38,187 nt of DNA. Source: Bacillota bacterium (GTDB lineage: Bacteria > Bacillota > Clostridia > Oscillospirales > Ruminococcaceae). The DNA lies in assembly GCA_023431215.1 (NCBI GenBank), contig JAEYXR010000078.1, positions 1 through 38,187 on the forward strand. The letters run 5' to 3'. The notes under the pieces were generated by a model. That model was given only the letters and a program-made list of their open reading frames with translations, did not search any database and was not told where the DNA came from. Both the position numbers and the translations under genes were made by a program. Numbering within the stretch: the first letter of the stretch is position 1; each line of letters opens with the position of its first letter. Positions 24,547 through 33,470 of the stretch are shown in pieces.

Positions 24547-25533
24547 TTATACAATCAGTGCAGCCAGTTGCTCACCCATTGCCACAATATCAAGACCCTT
24601 TGTAAAGGTAAGACAGGTTCCTGTGGGGTATCTGGTCTTTTCCACCCAACGCTGAGGAATTTGACCAATACCATACTTTGCACCTAAAATTGCGCCCGCA
24701 ACAGCCCCAATGGTATCTGCATCTCTGGCAAAATTTCCTGCAACAATAATACCCTCTTTAAAGCTGCTATGGCATAGCTTAAGGGCCGCAAAAGCAGAAG
24801 GGATTGCCTCCGCGGTAGTTGCCCATGTAGAAGCGCGCAGCATATCATGCAGAGGCATCCAACAATCAATGAAACTGCCATTGTTTATTTCAATGATTTT
24901 TAATGCCTCCATCATATTATGGTATACCCAACTGTCTTGGGGCAGATATTGAATGGCAGTATCTAATATATCATCCACGGGAGCGTCTACCATTGCCATT
25001 GCTACCGCAGCAGCAACTGCCTGAGCACCCCAAATACCATCTGCATAATGGCTGACCGAAGCTTCGGTTTCTGCCATTGCAGCAGCCCTTTCAGGATCTC
25101 CAGCACAGATTATACCAACGGGAGGTATCCGCATGGCAGCACCATCGCTCATGTGAAAAGTGCTAAACTTTCCTGAATGAGGAGGACGCAACCCGCGTTT
25201 TAAATTCTCTGCAGCAGCTTTTTCACTTGCGCCGCCGCGCTTAAATTCATCCTGTACCGCCACATCCTCAAACCAAGCATCAACAACAATTTCACCGGTT
25301 AGCTTCCCCTGACAATTAATCAGTGTTTTTGCTGTTAACAAGGCAAATTCGGTATCGTCTGTGCTCCAGCTGGCACCATAGTTAAAGTCTGTGGTAATGC
25401 CGTAGTTCTCCCTGTTGGACTGCATACGGCAGGCATCACCAAAGCTGTCTCCAATGGCAAGTCCGCATAGGGCACCAACACTTCTGTTTCGTGCTTCCTC
25501 GGGGTTTTCAATTAAATATTGTCTTGTTAGCAT
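24547..25533 (-). CDS. ADP-ribosylglycohydrolase family protein, compact form
   Basis: 328 residues, all-alpha DraG/ARH fold. The N-terminal ALCGLAIGDSFGDA starts the domain; STDDTEFAL (Thr58, Asp59, Asp60) gives the first metal site, and FARDADTIGAVAGAI (Asp271, Asp273) the second, as in di-magnesium ADP-ribosylglycohydrolases. Known members release ADP-ribose from proteins or cleave N-glycosidic bonds, and many bacterial ones are uncharacterised; E. coli YegU lies beside a PfkB kinase gene, as here. A NYG..SWSTDD context is normal. No signal peptide is present, so it acts inside the cell. It lies 63 bases after the large paralogue. Confidence 0.88.
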   Translation of the reverse strand: MLTRQYLIENPEEARNRSVGALCGLAIGDSFGDACRMQSNRENYGITTDFNYGASWSTDDTEFALLTAKTLINCQGKLTGEIVVDAWFEDVAVQDEFKRGGASEKAAAENLKRGLRPPHSGKFSTFHMSDGAAMRIPPVGIICAGDPERAAAMAETEASVSHYADGIWGAQAVAAAVAMAMVDAPVDDILDTAIQYLPQDSWVYHNMMEALKIIEINNGSFIDCWMPLHDMLRASTWATTAEAIPSAFAALKLCHSSFKEGIIVAGNFARDADTIGAVAGAILGAKYGIGQIPQRWVEKTRYPTGTCLTFTKGLDIVAMGEQLAALIV

Positions 25534-25596
25534 ATAAAACCTTCTTTGCTGTCACTTTATTTTAAGTTGAACAGATTATTTTGTTAAGATACTAAG

Positions 25597-27699
25597 TTAT
25601 AATTCCTCTATTTTAATATCCGAAAATCCGGTACGCCCCAGCCCCAGGCCTCCAAAGCCGACCATGCCTTTTGAGAAGATACCATCTTCTGCATATAGCA
25701 CTTCTTTGCCATTGACCGACAAACCTATCCGGTTGCCTTTGGCAAATAAAGACAGCTCATAGGATTGGTTTAGCTCCCAATCAAAGGGTATCTCCGCTAT
25801 TGTTTCCACACCAAAATCCTGTCTAAGTATCACCAGCTTGTTGTTACCGCCGAATCCGCCCAAATAGCCACGCATAATGCCCCCTGCACGAACCATCAAC
25901 AGGTGGCTTTCGCCGCTGTAAGGAGTAATATTAGCTGTGATGCTTTGGTCTGTGCTGTAAAAATTGCCTGTAAAAGAAAAGCTGGCCTCACAATGGGTCA
26001 ATTCAAGTATACCGTTAAGAATTCTCCACGCACCCGCACTGTGAGAAAATGGTGTAATAGAGCCAAAGTCCTTGCGTTGCTTTGCAATATCAATAGAATA
26101 ATTACCTTTGCCATAACAGCGGAACTCATCCAGATAAATTCTACCCCGGCTACGGTCACGCGGCCCGGATAGCCCCTCCAAAATAAACCCAACCTCGTCA
26201 ATAATTTCTCCATTGGTATCTGGAACAACAAAGTGAACCTCCAGCCATTGTCCCTGTATTCCACGCAGATATTCAAGAGTGATATTTCTGCCGTTTATAG
26301 TATGGATATAAGGAACAATACCCACAGGGTCATACCCTTCCCACTGATCAGTATAAATTTTGAATGAGACTTGCTGTCCGCTTACCAAACGTGGTGAAAA
26401 TACAGGCATATACCGTTCATCACTAAAATCTGCCCGAGTATAAAAAGGTTTCCAAAATACCTTGCAGCTCTTGCCACGGTACAACTGGCTAAATAATATC
26501 TCCAACGAGCCTGTTCCTGCAGCCGCCTTAGCATCAGAATGTTGTATTTGGCATATGTACGGCTCTGAAACTCTGATATTGTGGGTGCTGCCCGGAAGCT
26601 CAAAGTCAAAGTACTCCTCACCTGGATAATAGGAATCGGTGAGTTCCCGGGGCGGTTGTTCACCGGCAAGACGGTACCCCAATAACGCCAGCTCCTTGGC
26701 AAAGGTGGGTAAATCCATAATATTGAGGTAACCCGATATGCCTGACAAGACGATTGAGTCGTTGATGGGGTTCCGATATTTATCCGGGAAAGCATTCACA
26801 CCGCAGGCAACACCAAGCACGGTACCTACATTACCCGCATTGCAATCAGTATCCCAGCCACAGGTGCATGCAATTTCAATTGTCTTGCAGTAATCGCCCT
26901 CACCATATGCCATCGCCAGTATACATACGCCCGCATTTGGAATGATGTGGCAGTTACCGGGGAATTTGTCATACCCCCAGTCTCTCTTGAGCATCTCCAT
27001 ACATAATGTAAAGTCCGAAGGGTTTTGATGGTAAAAATCCAGCACTGCGTTTGCCACCCTGGCATAGGTGGAGTCGGCAGGAATCTGAGACAGGGCCGCA
27101 TTTATGATTTCAAAAATATCACTGGTTTCAAAGGCTTTGGCAATTGCCGCGCAAAAAAACCTTGCACCCAATAAGCCCTCCCCGTCATGAGAAACACTGG
27201 CCGCAATTTCACCGTATTGTGCTGCTTTTTCTACGTTGCAAGGATTGACCAATCCAAATGTATCAATAAAAATTTGTCCGCCTATCTGTTCGGCTATGAC
27301 TTCTCCGTTTTGGGCAATAGAGCCGGAAACCGGAGCCGGTATTCCTTTTTTTAAATTGATATAAGCTGTGTGCTCCGTGCTGACTCCGTATCCTCCCCAC
27401 CAAAACATTCCTACTCCCTCACGGGCATAGTTCAGCCAAGCTTTTGCCACAGCCTGTGGCGTCAATTCTTTGTTTTCACATTCATCCAGTAAGGCCCGGA
27501 TAAAATAGGCCGGACCATTGGAGTCATCATCTGCTGCAAAATTCAAATAAGGCTTTACGTAGCGGTCAATATAACCGTAAACCTCACGAATACGGTCAAA
27601 ATTCCATATGGCAGGCTCAACGGGAGCACCCAAACGTATTCCGATGCATTTACCAAGAAAGCCTCCATAAACCTTTTCCAGATAGTTATTTGGTATCAT
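25597..27699 (-). CDS. Large ADP-ribosylglycohydrolase family protein with C-terminal beta domains
   Basis: 700 residues. Residues about 1-350 form an ADP-ribosylglycohydrolase fold: LGKCIGIRLGAPVEP at the start, FAADDDSNGP (Asp57-59) as the first metal site and CGWDTDCNAGNVGTVLG (about 285) as the second. The remaining 350 residues are beta-rich: a region around 370-540, then a concanavalin/LamG-like domain with GMVGFGGLGLG near the C-terminus. Such domains often bind carbohydrate. There is no signal peptide, so it is probably cytoplasmic. The GAGGG ribosome site is six bases before the ATG at 27699; an ATG at 27705 lies directly on it. It shares little sequence with its 328-residue neighbour, so a different substrate or step is likely. 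Confidence 0.83.
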   Translation of the reverse strand: MIPNNYLEKVYGGFLGKCIGIRLGAPVEPAIWNFDRIREVYGYIDRYVKPYLNFAADDDSNGPAYFIRALLDECENKELTPQAVAKAWLNYAREGVGMFWWGGYGVSTEHTAYINLKKGIPAPVSGSIAQNGEVIAEQIGGQIFIDTFGLVNPCNVEKAAQYGEIAASVSHDGEGLLGARFFCAAIAKAFETSDIFEIINAALSQIPADSTYARVANAVLDFYHQNPSDFTLCMEMLKRDWGYDKFPGNCHIIPNAGVCILAMAYGEGDYCKTIEIACTCGWDTDCNAGNVGTVLGVACGVNAFPDKYRNPINDSIVLSGISGYLNIMDLPTFAKELALLGYRLAGEQPPRELTDSYYPGEEYFDFELPGSTHNIRVSEPYICQIQHSDAKAAAGTGSLEILFSQLYRGKSCKVFWKPFYTRADFSDERYMPVFSPRLVSGQQVSFKIYTDQWEGYDPVGIVPYIHTINGRNITLEYLRGIQGQWLEVHFVVPDTNGEIIDEVGFILEGLSGPRDRSRGRIYLDEFRCYGKGNYSIDIAKQRKDFGSITPFSHSAGAWRILNGILELTHCEASFSFTGNFYSTDQSITANITPYSGESHLLMVRAGGIMRGYLGGFGGNNKLVILRQDFGVETIAEIPFDWELNQSYELSLFAKGNRIGLSVNGKEVLYAEDGIFSKGMVGFGGLGLGRTGFSDIKIEEL

Positions 27700-27721
27700 T
27701 ATCATCCCTCACTAAAAGTAA

Positions 27722-27764
27722 TACCGCAGACAAGATGTATACGTACCATACCTTGTCTGCGGTA
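27722..27764. other. Intercistronic hairpin after the binding-protein gene
   Basis: A perfect 13-bp stem, TACCGCAGACAAG (27722-27734) with its complement (27752-27764), just past the stop of the minus-strand binding-protein gene. A moderately U-rich stretch follows on the minus strand. It could protect the binding-protein mRNA and cause partial termination, so that downstream enzyme genes are expressed less. Confidence 0.65.
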
Positions 27765-27777
27765 CATTTATCAAAGC

Positions 27778-29295
27778 TTATAAAATGGTATTGGCGTAAT
27801 CAATAACAGCCTGACCACCCATAGCCTTCCAATTTTCTACAAAGGCATCCCAATCTGCTGCGGTCTTTTTGCCGGAGATCATATCAGCAGCAAATTCGTT
27901 GTAAATTGAGGTTGCGGCATCCCAATCAGTTACAAGGTCATCGGGAATTAAAAAGGCATTGTCATTGGTAGAATGCTCCTGAACCATTTTGTAGGAGGCC
28001 TTGGCAATTTCACTGAGATATGGAGTAGATTCAGCCATAGGAGGATTAAAATGTGCCACCGACTCGTGGAAGCGAGGATACCATGAAGAGAATTCGGCTG
28101 TCAGCTCATATTTGCCGTCTTTGACAGTATAGTGGGTGCCCTCAAAACCAAGTTTGTCAACAATCTGTCCCTGGGACCCAGCCAAAAAGTCCATGACATC
28201 AAATGCCAATTGCTTGTGCTCGCTGGTTTTTCCAATAGCCCAGCCGCGGCTTTCCTTGCTTACATCAATGGGAGTAAAGCTCCAGACTGATTCTCCCTTT
28301 GCGGGAGGAAGCACCATAAGTTCACCGGCTTCTCCGTTTTGCTTAATAGATTTGCCGTTATAATTTGTTGCAACCTGGCCCTGAGTAGCCATGATTACAC
28401 CAACCTCACCGGAATACATTGCTTTTTCTTTTGCTTCATATTTTTTGGTTAAATACTCGTTGTCCAGGAGGCTTTCGCGGTACAGCTTTGCGTAAAACTC
28501 CAGTTTTTCCAGCTCAGATTTTGTAATCTTACTGTAAGTATACTTATTATCGCTGTCTTTTACCCAGCTCTTTCCCTCACCGAATGCCTGACCAAACAGC
28601 ATATTCACTTCTGTCAGACCATCGGAAGCACCCTGAACCGTAAACACAGCTTTTGAGGTGAATTTTTCTCTTAATTCCTTAAAAAACTTATAGTAGTTTT
28701 CGGGAGTAGGGTTCTCCAGCAATTCTTTGCCAACGGTTGTTTGCTCAAACCAATCTTTACGTACCACAGGTACCTTGGTGCGGGTTGGTGCAATCCAAAG
28801 CAAGTAAGGATAGTTTTTCAAGCATTCAACAGAATGAGGCTCCAAAACATCTTTTACATACTTTGAGTTGGCAACATAAGGAGTCAGATCCTCCAGAATA
28901 CCCTGGGTAACGCCAAACTGGTAATCTCCACCCTGGAAATAGATAATATCTGGAATTGTACCGCTTTGCAGCAAAAGGCTGACGCTGTCGGCATAGGTAC
29001 CTTCTTGAATTTCCAGCAATTCAATTTTTACATACTTGCCTTCCTGGGCCAAACCTTTTTCTACATTTTCCAGATACTGCACCACAACCGGGTCGGTTTT
29101 AGGCATATCCTTTGCAACCATGGTTAATACAATGGGATTTTCTGGGGTGCCCTGGTCTGCTGGTTGTGCTGCTTCACTGCTTTGTGCAGCTGGTTTGCTT
29201 GAGTCAGGGTTGCTGATGGAAGATGGAGACGAAGTGCTGCAGCCAGTAGCTAAAATCATGACAAACGCCAGGAGTGCGGATAAAAAACGCTTCAT
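27778..29295 (-). CDS. ABC transporter extracellular solute-binding lipoprotein (LipO/LplA-like, CUT1-type)
   Basis: 505 residues with a lipoprotein signal (KRFLSALLAFVMILATGCS), a Ser/Pro-rich linker, then a large extracellular binding domain: IVLTMVAKDMPKTDP, PDIIYFQGGDYQFGV, VPVVRKDWFEQT, SKESRGWAIGKTSEHKQLAFDVMDFLAG. The group binds oligosaccharides or other glycosides and serves LplB/YtcP-type permeases, which follow next. I chose the ATG at 29295, with AAGGA five to six bases upstream, over an ATG at 29319. It lies 40 bases after the second permease gene. The ligand cannot be told from sequence. Confidence 0.9.
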   Translation of the reverse strand: MKRFLSALLAFVMILATGCSTSSPSSISNPDSSKPAAQSSEAAQPADQGTPENPIVLTMVAKDMPKTDPVVVQYLENVEKGLAQEGKYVKIELLEIQEGTYADSVSLLLQSGTIPDIIYFQGGDYQFGVTQGILEDLTPYVANSKYVKDVLEPHSVECLKNYPYLLWIAPTRTKVPVVRKDWFEQTTVGKELLENPTPENYYKFFKELREKFTSKAVFTVQGASDGLTEVNMLFGQAFGEGKSWVKDSDNKYTYSKITKSELEKLEFYAKLYRESLLDNEYLTKKYEAKEKAMYSGEVGVIMATQGQVATNYNGKSIKQNGEAGELMVLPPAKGESVWSFTPIDVSKESRGWAIGKTSEHKQLAFDVMDFLAGSQGQIVDKLGFEGTHYTVKDGKYELTAEFSSWYPRFHESVAHFNPPMAESTPYLSEIAKASYKMVQEHSTNDNAFLIPDDLVTDWDAATSIYNEFAADMISGKKTAADWDAFVENWKAMGGQAVIDYANTIL

Positions 29296-29335
29296 AATGA
29301 TCCTTCTTTCCTTCATCAAAAATAGTATATTAGAC

Positions 29336-30220
29336 TCATTCTTTAACCCCGCCTGTCAAAACACCGCTGGTATGGTATTTTAACACAAGGGGATATAACA
29401 ATAAAATGGGCAGAATTGTTACCACAATGGTAGTTGCCTTCATGGCCGAAATATCCATTTGAGCAATATAGTTGTTGGCAGCAATATTGGCAACGCCTAC
29501 AAGGTTTGTGTGGTCGTTTTCTACAATGAACTTACGTAGCAGCACCTGCAAAACCGTATTTTTTTCACTGTTTAAGAAGATACCTGACCTAAAGAATTCA
29601 TTCCACCGTGTGACGGCATAAAACATGGCAATGGTGATAATGGGGACTTTTGCCAAAGGAATAAAGATGCGAAACAAAATGGTAAAATGTCCGGCGCCGT
29701 CCAATTTTGCAGACTCCAGTAGCGCCTCTGGAACCTCCTGAAAAAAGCGCATTAAGATAATCAGATAGTAAACACTTACTGTTTTATAGAAAATCATAGA
29801 AAGTAAATTATCCAGAAGTCCTAAGTTTTTCATTAAAAAATATTCCTGAATGATGCCAGGGTCAACAATCATCATAACAATGAGGAAATACATAAATACC
29901 TTTTTACCAAACAAATTAGGTCTTGTAAGGGAGTATGCTGCACTGGTGGTAAGTAAGATACTTAGTGCTGTACCACAAATTGTGATGATTAAAGAATTCT
30001 TAACACTGATCCACATTAAACGATTAGATAATATTACCTTATAATGTGCCAGAGAAATGCCTTTTGGAATAACATCAAGTCCACCTATCATATATGCCTT
30101 ATCTGGAGCAGATAAGGACCTTGCCAAAAGGTTTAGCATGGGCACCAGCATGGTCAGCGAAATGAACACCAACACCGCCGCCATGATAATTTTTGAGAAG
30201 GTAATTCTTTTTTGTATCAT
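29336..30220 (-). CDS. Carbohydrate ABC transporter permease (MalG/YtcP-like)
   Basis: 294 residues with six predicted membrane helices and an EAA-type loop, EALLESAKLDGAGHFTILFRIFIPLAKVP, where the ATPase docks. The late ATTIVVTILPILLLYPLV and TSGVLTGGVKE ending are typical of the YtcP/LplC group. It forms the channel with the 30240-31181 permease. The GGGGAGG ribosome site before the ATG at 30220 settles the start; the frame is open to 30250. Confidence 0.92.
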   Translation of the reverse strand: MIQKRITFSKIIMAAVLVFISLTMLVPMLNLLARSLSAPDKAYMIGGLDVIPKGISLAHYKVILSNRLMWISVKNSLIITICGTALSILLTTSAAYSLTRPNLFGKKVFMYFLIVMMIVDPGIIQEYFLMKNLGLLDNLLSMIFYKTVSVYYLIILMRFFQEVPEALLESAKLDGAGHFTILFRIFIPLAKVPIITIAMFYAVTRWNEFFRSGIFLNSEKNTVLQVLLRKFIVENDHTNLVGVANIAANNYIAQMDISAMKATTIVVTILPILLLYPLVLKYHTSGVLTGGVKE

Positions 30221-30239
30221 AAATCTTGCCTCCCCTTTC

Positions 30240-31181
30240 TCACCATGCACCCTTGCCAGTTAGTTTTTTGGAAATTAAATGTGTGGAAACCACAAGCGTG
30301 GTACCAATGACACCCTTAAACAAATTAACTGCAGTTGCAAAAGAATACTGTCCGTTTTGAATGCCGATACGGTACACATAGGTATCGATAATATCGATAT
30401 GGTTGTTTACAGCTGCGTTGGTAAAGTTAAGAATCTGATCCAATCCCGCATTCATCATAAAGCCAACATTGAGTATTAAAACAGTAACCATGGTTGTGGT
30501 AAGTGCGGGAATGATAATACGGCGTACAATCTGCCATCTTGTGGCACCGTCTATGGTTGCAGCCTCATATAATTCCGGTGCTATTCCCATAATCGCTGCG
30601 GAGTATATAATAGAATCCCATCCTATACTTCTCCATGCCTCTGATGAAAACAGAACCCACCGGATTGTTTCCTTGTTTGTTAAAAAATCTATGGGGCCTA
30701 CGTTGATAAAACCTAATAAGGTATTGACAGTACCAGAATTTCCAAGGAACTCAAACCAGATACCGGCTATTACCACCCATGATAAAAAGTGAGGAAGATA
30801 AGAGACAACTTGTATTGATTTACGAAACGGGCCTATTCTAAATTCGTTAATGAGCAAGGCAAAAACAACAGGCAAAGGAAAAAACAATATAATTTTCATC
30901 ATGCTAATGATGAGTGTGTTCTTCATAATCTGTGCAAACAAAGGAGTAGAAAACAATTTTTTAAAATGCTTTAGGCCAACAAAAATATTGTCACCTATGA
31001 TTCTATAATCATAGAAAGCCAGCTTCATTTCGATGATAGGAACAAGATGAAAAATAACAAAATATAAAATGGCCGGCAGCAGGAGCACATATAAAGCAGC
31101 ATCATTTTTAAAGCGAAACCAAAACTTGTTGGTTTTTTTAATACTGGCAATTTTTTCAGGTAAGGCTGTCTCTACTGTCAT
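30240..31181 (-). CDS. Carbohydrate ABC transporter permease (LplB-like)
   Basis: 313 residues with six membrane helices, an N-terminal YVLLLPAILYFVIFHLVPIIEM segment and an EAA loop ELYEAATIDGATRWQIVRRIIIPAL. This is the LplB/YteP member of a CUT1-type importer. GGAGG lies nine bases before the ATG, and the ATG overlaps the end of the DUF4387 gene by four bases, so translation is coupled. No ATPase gene of this importer is in the operon, so a shared MsmX-like ATPase from elsewhere is likely. Confidence 0.92.
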   Translation of the reverse strand: MTVETALPEKIASIKKTNKFWFRFKNDAALYVLLLPAILYFVIFHLVPIIEMKLAFYDYRIIGDNIFVGLKHFKKLFSTPLFAQIMKNTLIISMMKIILFFPLPVVFALLINEFRIGPFRKSIQVVSYLPHFLSWVVIAGIWFEFLGNSGTVNTLLGFINVGPIDFLTNKETIRWVLFSSEAWRSIGWDSIIYSAAIMGIAPELYEAATIDGATRWQIVRRIIIPALTTTMVTVLILNVGFMMNAGLDQILNFTNAAVNNHIDIIDTYVYRIGIQNGQYSFATAVNLFKGVIGTTLVVSTHLISKKLTGKGAW

Positions 31182-31504
31182 TGCTTCACCTCCTGGGGTA
31201 TTTCCAGATTACAGATTAAGGCATGTTGCTGTGCGCCATAGACATCTCTATCCAGGCTGGTGCCCGAAGAAATTTTTCTTGCAAAAGTAACCTTGATTCC
31301 ATATGCCTGGTCAAAAAACACCAGATGCGTAATGTGCTCTATTGGTACATGGTAAAGCTGTGCAATCACCTCTTTTGTAATAACATCAGAGTTTTTTACC
31401 CACAAATAGTCCGCCTTATTATCAAACAAAACATCAAGTGTAATTTCAAAGGGACCACTATTTTTGCTTCTGATCACCTTGGCTATATCATATAAACGTG
31501 CCAT
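31178..31504 (-). CDS. DUF4387-family small protein (AtuA partner)
   Basis: 108 residues, starting with LYDIAKVIRSKNSGPFEITLDVLFDN, which is the recognised DUF4387 pattern, and continuing with KADYLWVKNSDVITKE and an LVFFDQAYGIKVTFAR strand. The family is nearly always next to an AtuA/DUF1446 gene, sometimes fused, and may be its subunit; no biochemical role is established to my knowledge. GGTGG precedes the ATG by a few bases. It lies 12 bases after the AtuA-family gene. Confidence 0.82.
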   Translation of the reverse strand: MARLYDIAKVIRSKNSGPFEITLDVLFDNKADYLWVKNSDVITKEVIAQLYHVPIEHITHLVFFDQAYGIKVTFARKISSGTSLDRDVYGAQQHALICNLEIPQEVKQ

Positions 31505-31516
31505 GATGTCACCACC

Positions 31517-32875
31517 CTAAACTTCGTAATACTCTACAGGAAAAGATTCCAAACCATTTGCAACCTTCATCAGATGGTAAACTGAGAACTCACAAACAGG
31601 TCCAAAAGGAATATCGCTGGGTGCAAAAGGAAATGCCAGATTTCCAGCGGTAGATTTTCGTCCGGCGTATCCATAATGAAGTAAGGTAGAGCGAGCAGTA
31701 GCACATACCATATTTGCCTTATCCTGTGTATCCGCCAAAACCTCCAGTACCACTCCAAGTTCATGAGATGGTGCAGTAACTGGCTCCAGTTCTCCCAAAA
31801 CACCATCTTTTCCATAATTGAAAAAATGAATCATATAACTTTGCGGATCAATATCTCTGTAATATGATTTTACTTGTTCAACGACTTCGGCCTGTATACA
31901 GTCAATGGAAGCAATCATTTTTTCGTCTCTTACCCCTGCAATTACAAAGGTACGGTATCCTACAATCATTGCACCTTCCAGCTTAATGTAATATGTTTCG
32001 GGAACTGTTATTTTGCTGCCGGAAACTTTGACTGCACCCTCCTCCAGTTGTGTAAAGGTGCAGTGTTGAAGATTAAGCTCAATACCGGGTCCATGCAGAA
32101 TATAGGGATGATCTTTTTCATAAAAAGTATGAGCTGCCACACTGGTGGTAGTGCAACGTCTATCCGGACTTAACGGACGTACAATAAAACCGTCATCCAG
32201 AATAATACCCAGCATACAATCCTTTGCACTTCCTGGTTCTGCACATAAAGCAGCACATTCCAAAACCTTGCCTGCGTGGTAGGCATATGCCATATCACAC
32301 CCGTTGTGTATTGCTGCCGCAGCAAAAGGGGCAGGGTCATATGCTCTTCCGCAAAGAATAATATTGGCGCCACCCTCCAGTGCTTTGATAATAGGCTCAT
32401 GTCCCATTTGGGCCTCTATTTCGGTGGTAGGTTCGAAACGTTTAGGTGTTAGAGGTTTTACAGAAATGCCAAGAGGCTCAACCTCTCCTGCCTCCAGCTT
32501 GCTGCTTACAGTTTCTTTGCAAATTACTGCATGAATCAGCGCAATTTTGCTATGTAGGTGCTCCTCTGCCATTATTTCGTCAACAATTTCTTTTGTCCAA
32601 CTTAGGTGTGGCTTACCGCCGCTGCCTCCACACGAACCAATAATTACCGGAATTTTTAATTGTGCCCCAGCTTTTAAAATATGCTGCAGGTCTTTTTTGT
32701 AGGCTTGGCGGCTGACTATGCCTATGCCAAGACCTAATTTGTGGGGTCCTGCATCAGTAGACCCTGCATCTACTACAATTGCATCAGGCTTCTCCTTTAT
32801 GCCTAATGTAAACGATTCCTCCGGAAAACCATATCCCAAAATGGCACAGGGAGACAAAATTTTATATGGCTTCAT
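31517..32875 (-). CDS. AtuA-family (DUF1446) protein
   Basis: 452 residues, the usual length of stand-alone AtuA-type proteins. The N-terminus has a Gly-rich opening, LGYGFPEESFTLG, then DAIVVDAGSTDAGPHKLG; VIIGSCGGSGG and a PIIKALEGGANIILCGRAYDPAPFAA segment follow. AtuA belongs to the acyclic terpene (citronellol/geraniol) utilisation cluster in Pseudomonas, but the family is widespread in catabolic operons with other substrates, and its reaction is unclear. Here there is no terpene gene. It overlaps the HAD gene by four bases (ATGA), and the DUF4387 gene follows. A role on the acid or acyl part of the imported compound is a guess. Confidence 0.85.
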   Translation of the reverse strand: MKPYKILSPCAILGYGFPEESFTLGIKEKPDAIVVDAGSTDAGPHKLGLGIGIVSRQAYKKDLQHILKAGAQLKIPVIIGSCGGSGGKPHLSWTKEIVDEIMAEEHLHSKIALIHAVICKETVSSKLEAGEVEPLGISVKPLTPKRFEPTTEIEAQMGHEPIIKALEGGANIILCGRAYDPAPFAAAAIHNGCDMAYAYHAGKVLECAALCAEPGSAKDCMLGIILDDGFIVRPLSPDRRCTTTSVAAHTFYEKDHPYILHGPGIELNLQHCTFTQLEEGAVKVSGSKITVPETYYIKLEGAMIVGYRTFVIAGVRDEKMIASIDCIQAEVVEQVKSYYRDIDPQSYMIHFFNYGKDGVLGELEPVTAPSHELGVVLEVLADTQDKANMVCATARSTLLHYGYAGRKSTAGNLAFPFAPSDIPFGPVCEFSVYHLMKVANGLESFPVEYYEV

Positions 32876-33459
32876 TGCAGATACCTGTCTTTCTCAAATG
32901 GTTGATTATGAGTAAGCCATCTAACGGCATCAAATACGTCATTTGCAATATAATCGGGGGTATACTTTGACCATGTTTGCCTGTTTACTGTCAAACTGGC
33001 TAAACCATTTCCGGTTTTTACCAATATTCCTTTTGTGCGTGCGTTTTGAGCCATTAACATGTCGCTCTGTCCAATATCGCCTATTACACAGCAGTTTTCA
33101 GGTTTTAAATTATATCTGTCCATGGCTGATTTTATAAAAAGCGGAGATGGTTTTTTGCAGTTGCAACCCTGCACCCGCAGATGAGGACAACAATAAACCT
33201 GTTCTATTTTTCCGCCTTCCTGTTCTATCTCCTGCTGCAGCTGCTTCATATTGCTTTCAAACTCCTCCATGGTAAGAAGGCCCTTAGCAATATGGCTTTG
33301 ATTGGTGATAATAAAGCATAGAAACCCTGATTGAGCGGCAAGGCTCAGTGCCTGTTTAGCCCCTTCATAAAAGGTAAAGTCTAAAATATCTCCCAAAGGT
33401 TCCCCACCCAATGTACCTTGCAAGTCAAAAAAAATTGCATGTTTTTCTTGCTGAATCAT
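32872..33459 (-). CDS. HAD-IIIA phosphatase-like protein (GmhB-like) with altered motif I
   Basis: 195 residues with the GmhB-type HAD layout: motif I FFDLQGTL (Asp12 nucleophile), motif II IITNQS, a zinc-binding CCPHLRVQGCNC segment, motif III KKPSP, and motif IV GDIGQSD. GmhB removes the 7-phosphate of heptose bisphosphate, and related enzymes act on histidinol phosphate and other sugar phosphates. In motif I the second acidic residue of DxDGT, the general acid/base, is Gln14. This may slow or change catalysis. The gene starts 11 bases after the regulator stop and overlaps the AtuA gene. No heptose-pathway gene is nearby. Confidence 0.83.
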   Translation of the reverse strand: MIQQEKHAIFFDLQGTLGGEPLGDILDFTFYEGAKQALSLAAQSGFLCFIITNQSHIAKGLLTMEEFESNMKQLQQEIEQEGGKIEQVYCCPHLRVQGCNCKKPSPLFIKSAMDRYNLKPENCCVIGDIGQSDMLMAQNARTKGILVKTGNGLASLTVNRQTWSKYTPDYIANDVFDAVRWLTHNQPFEKDRYLQ

Positions 33460-33470
33460 TACAAGCCTCT

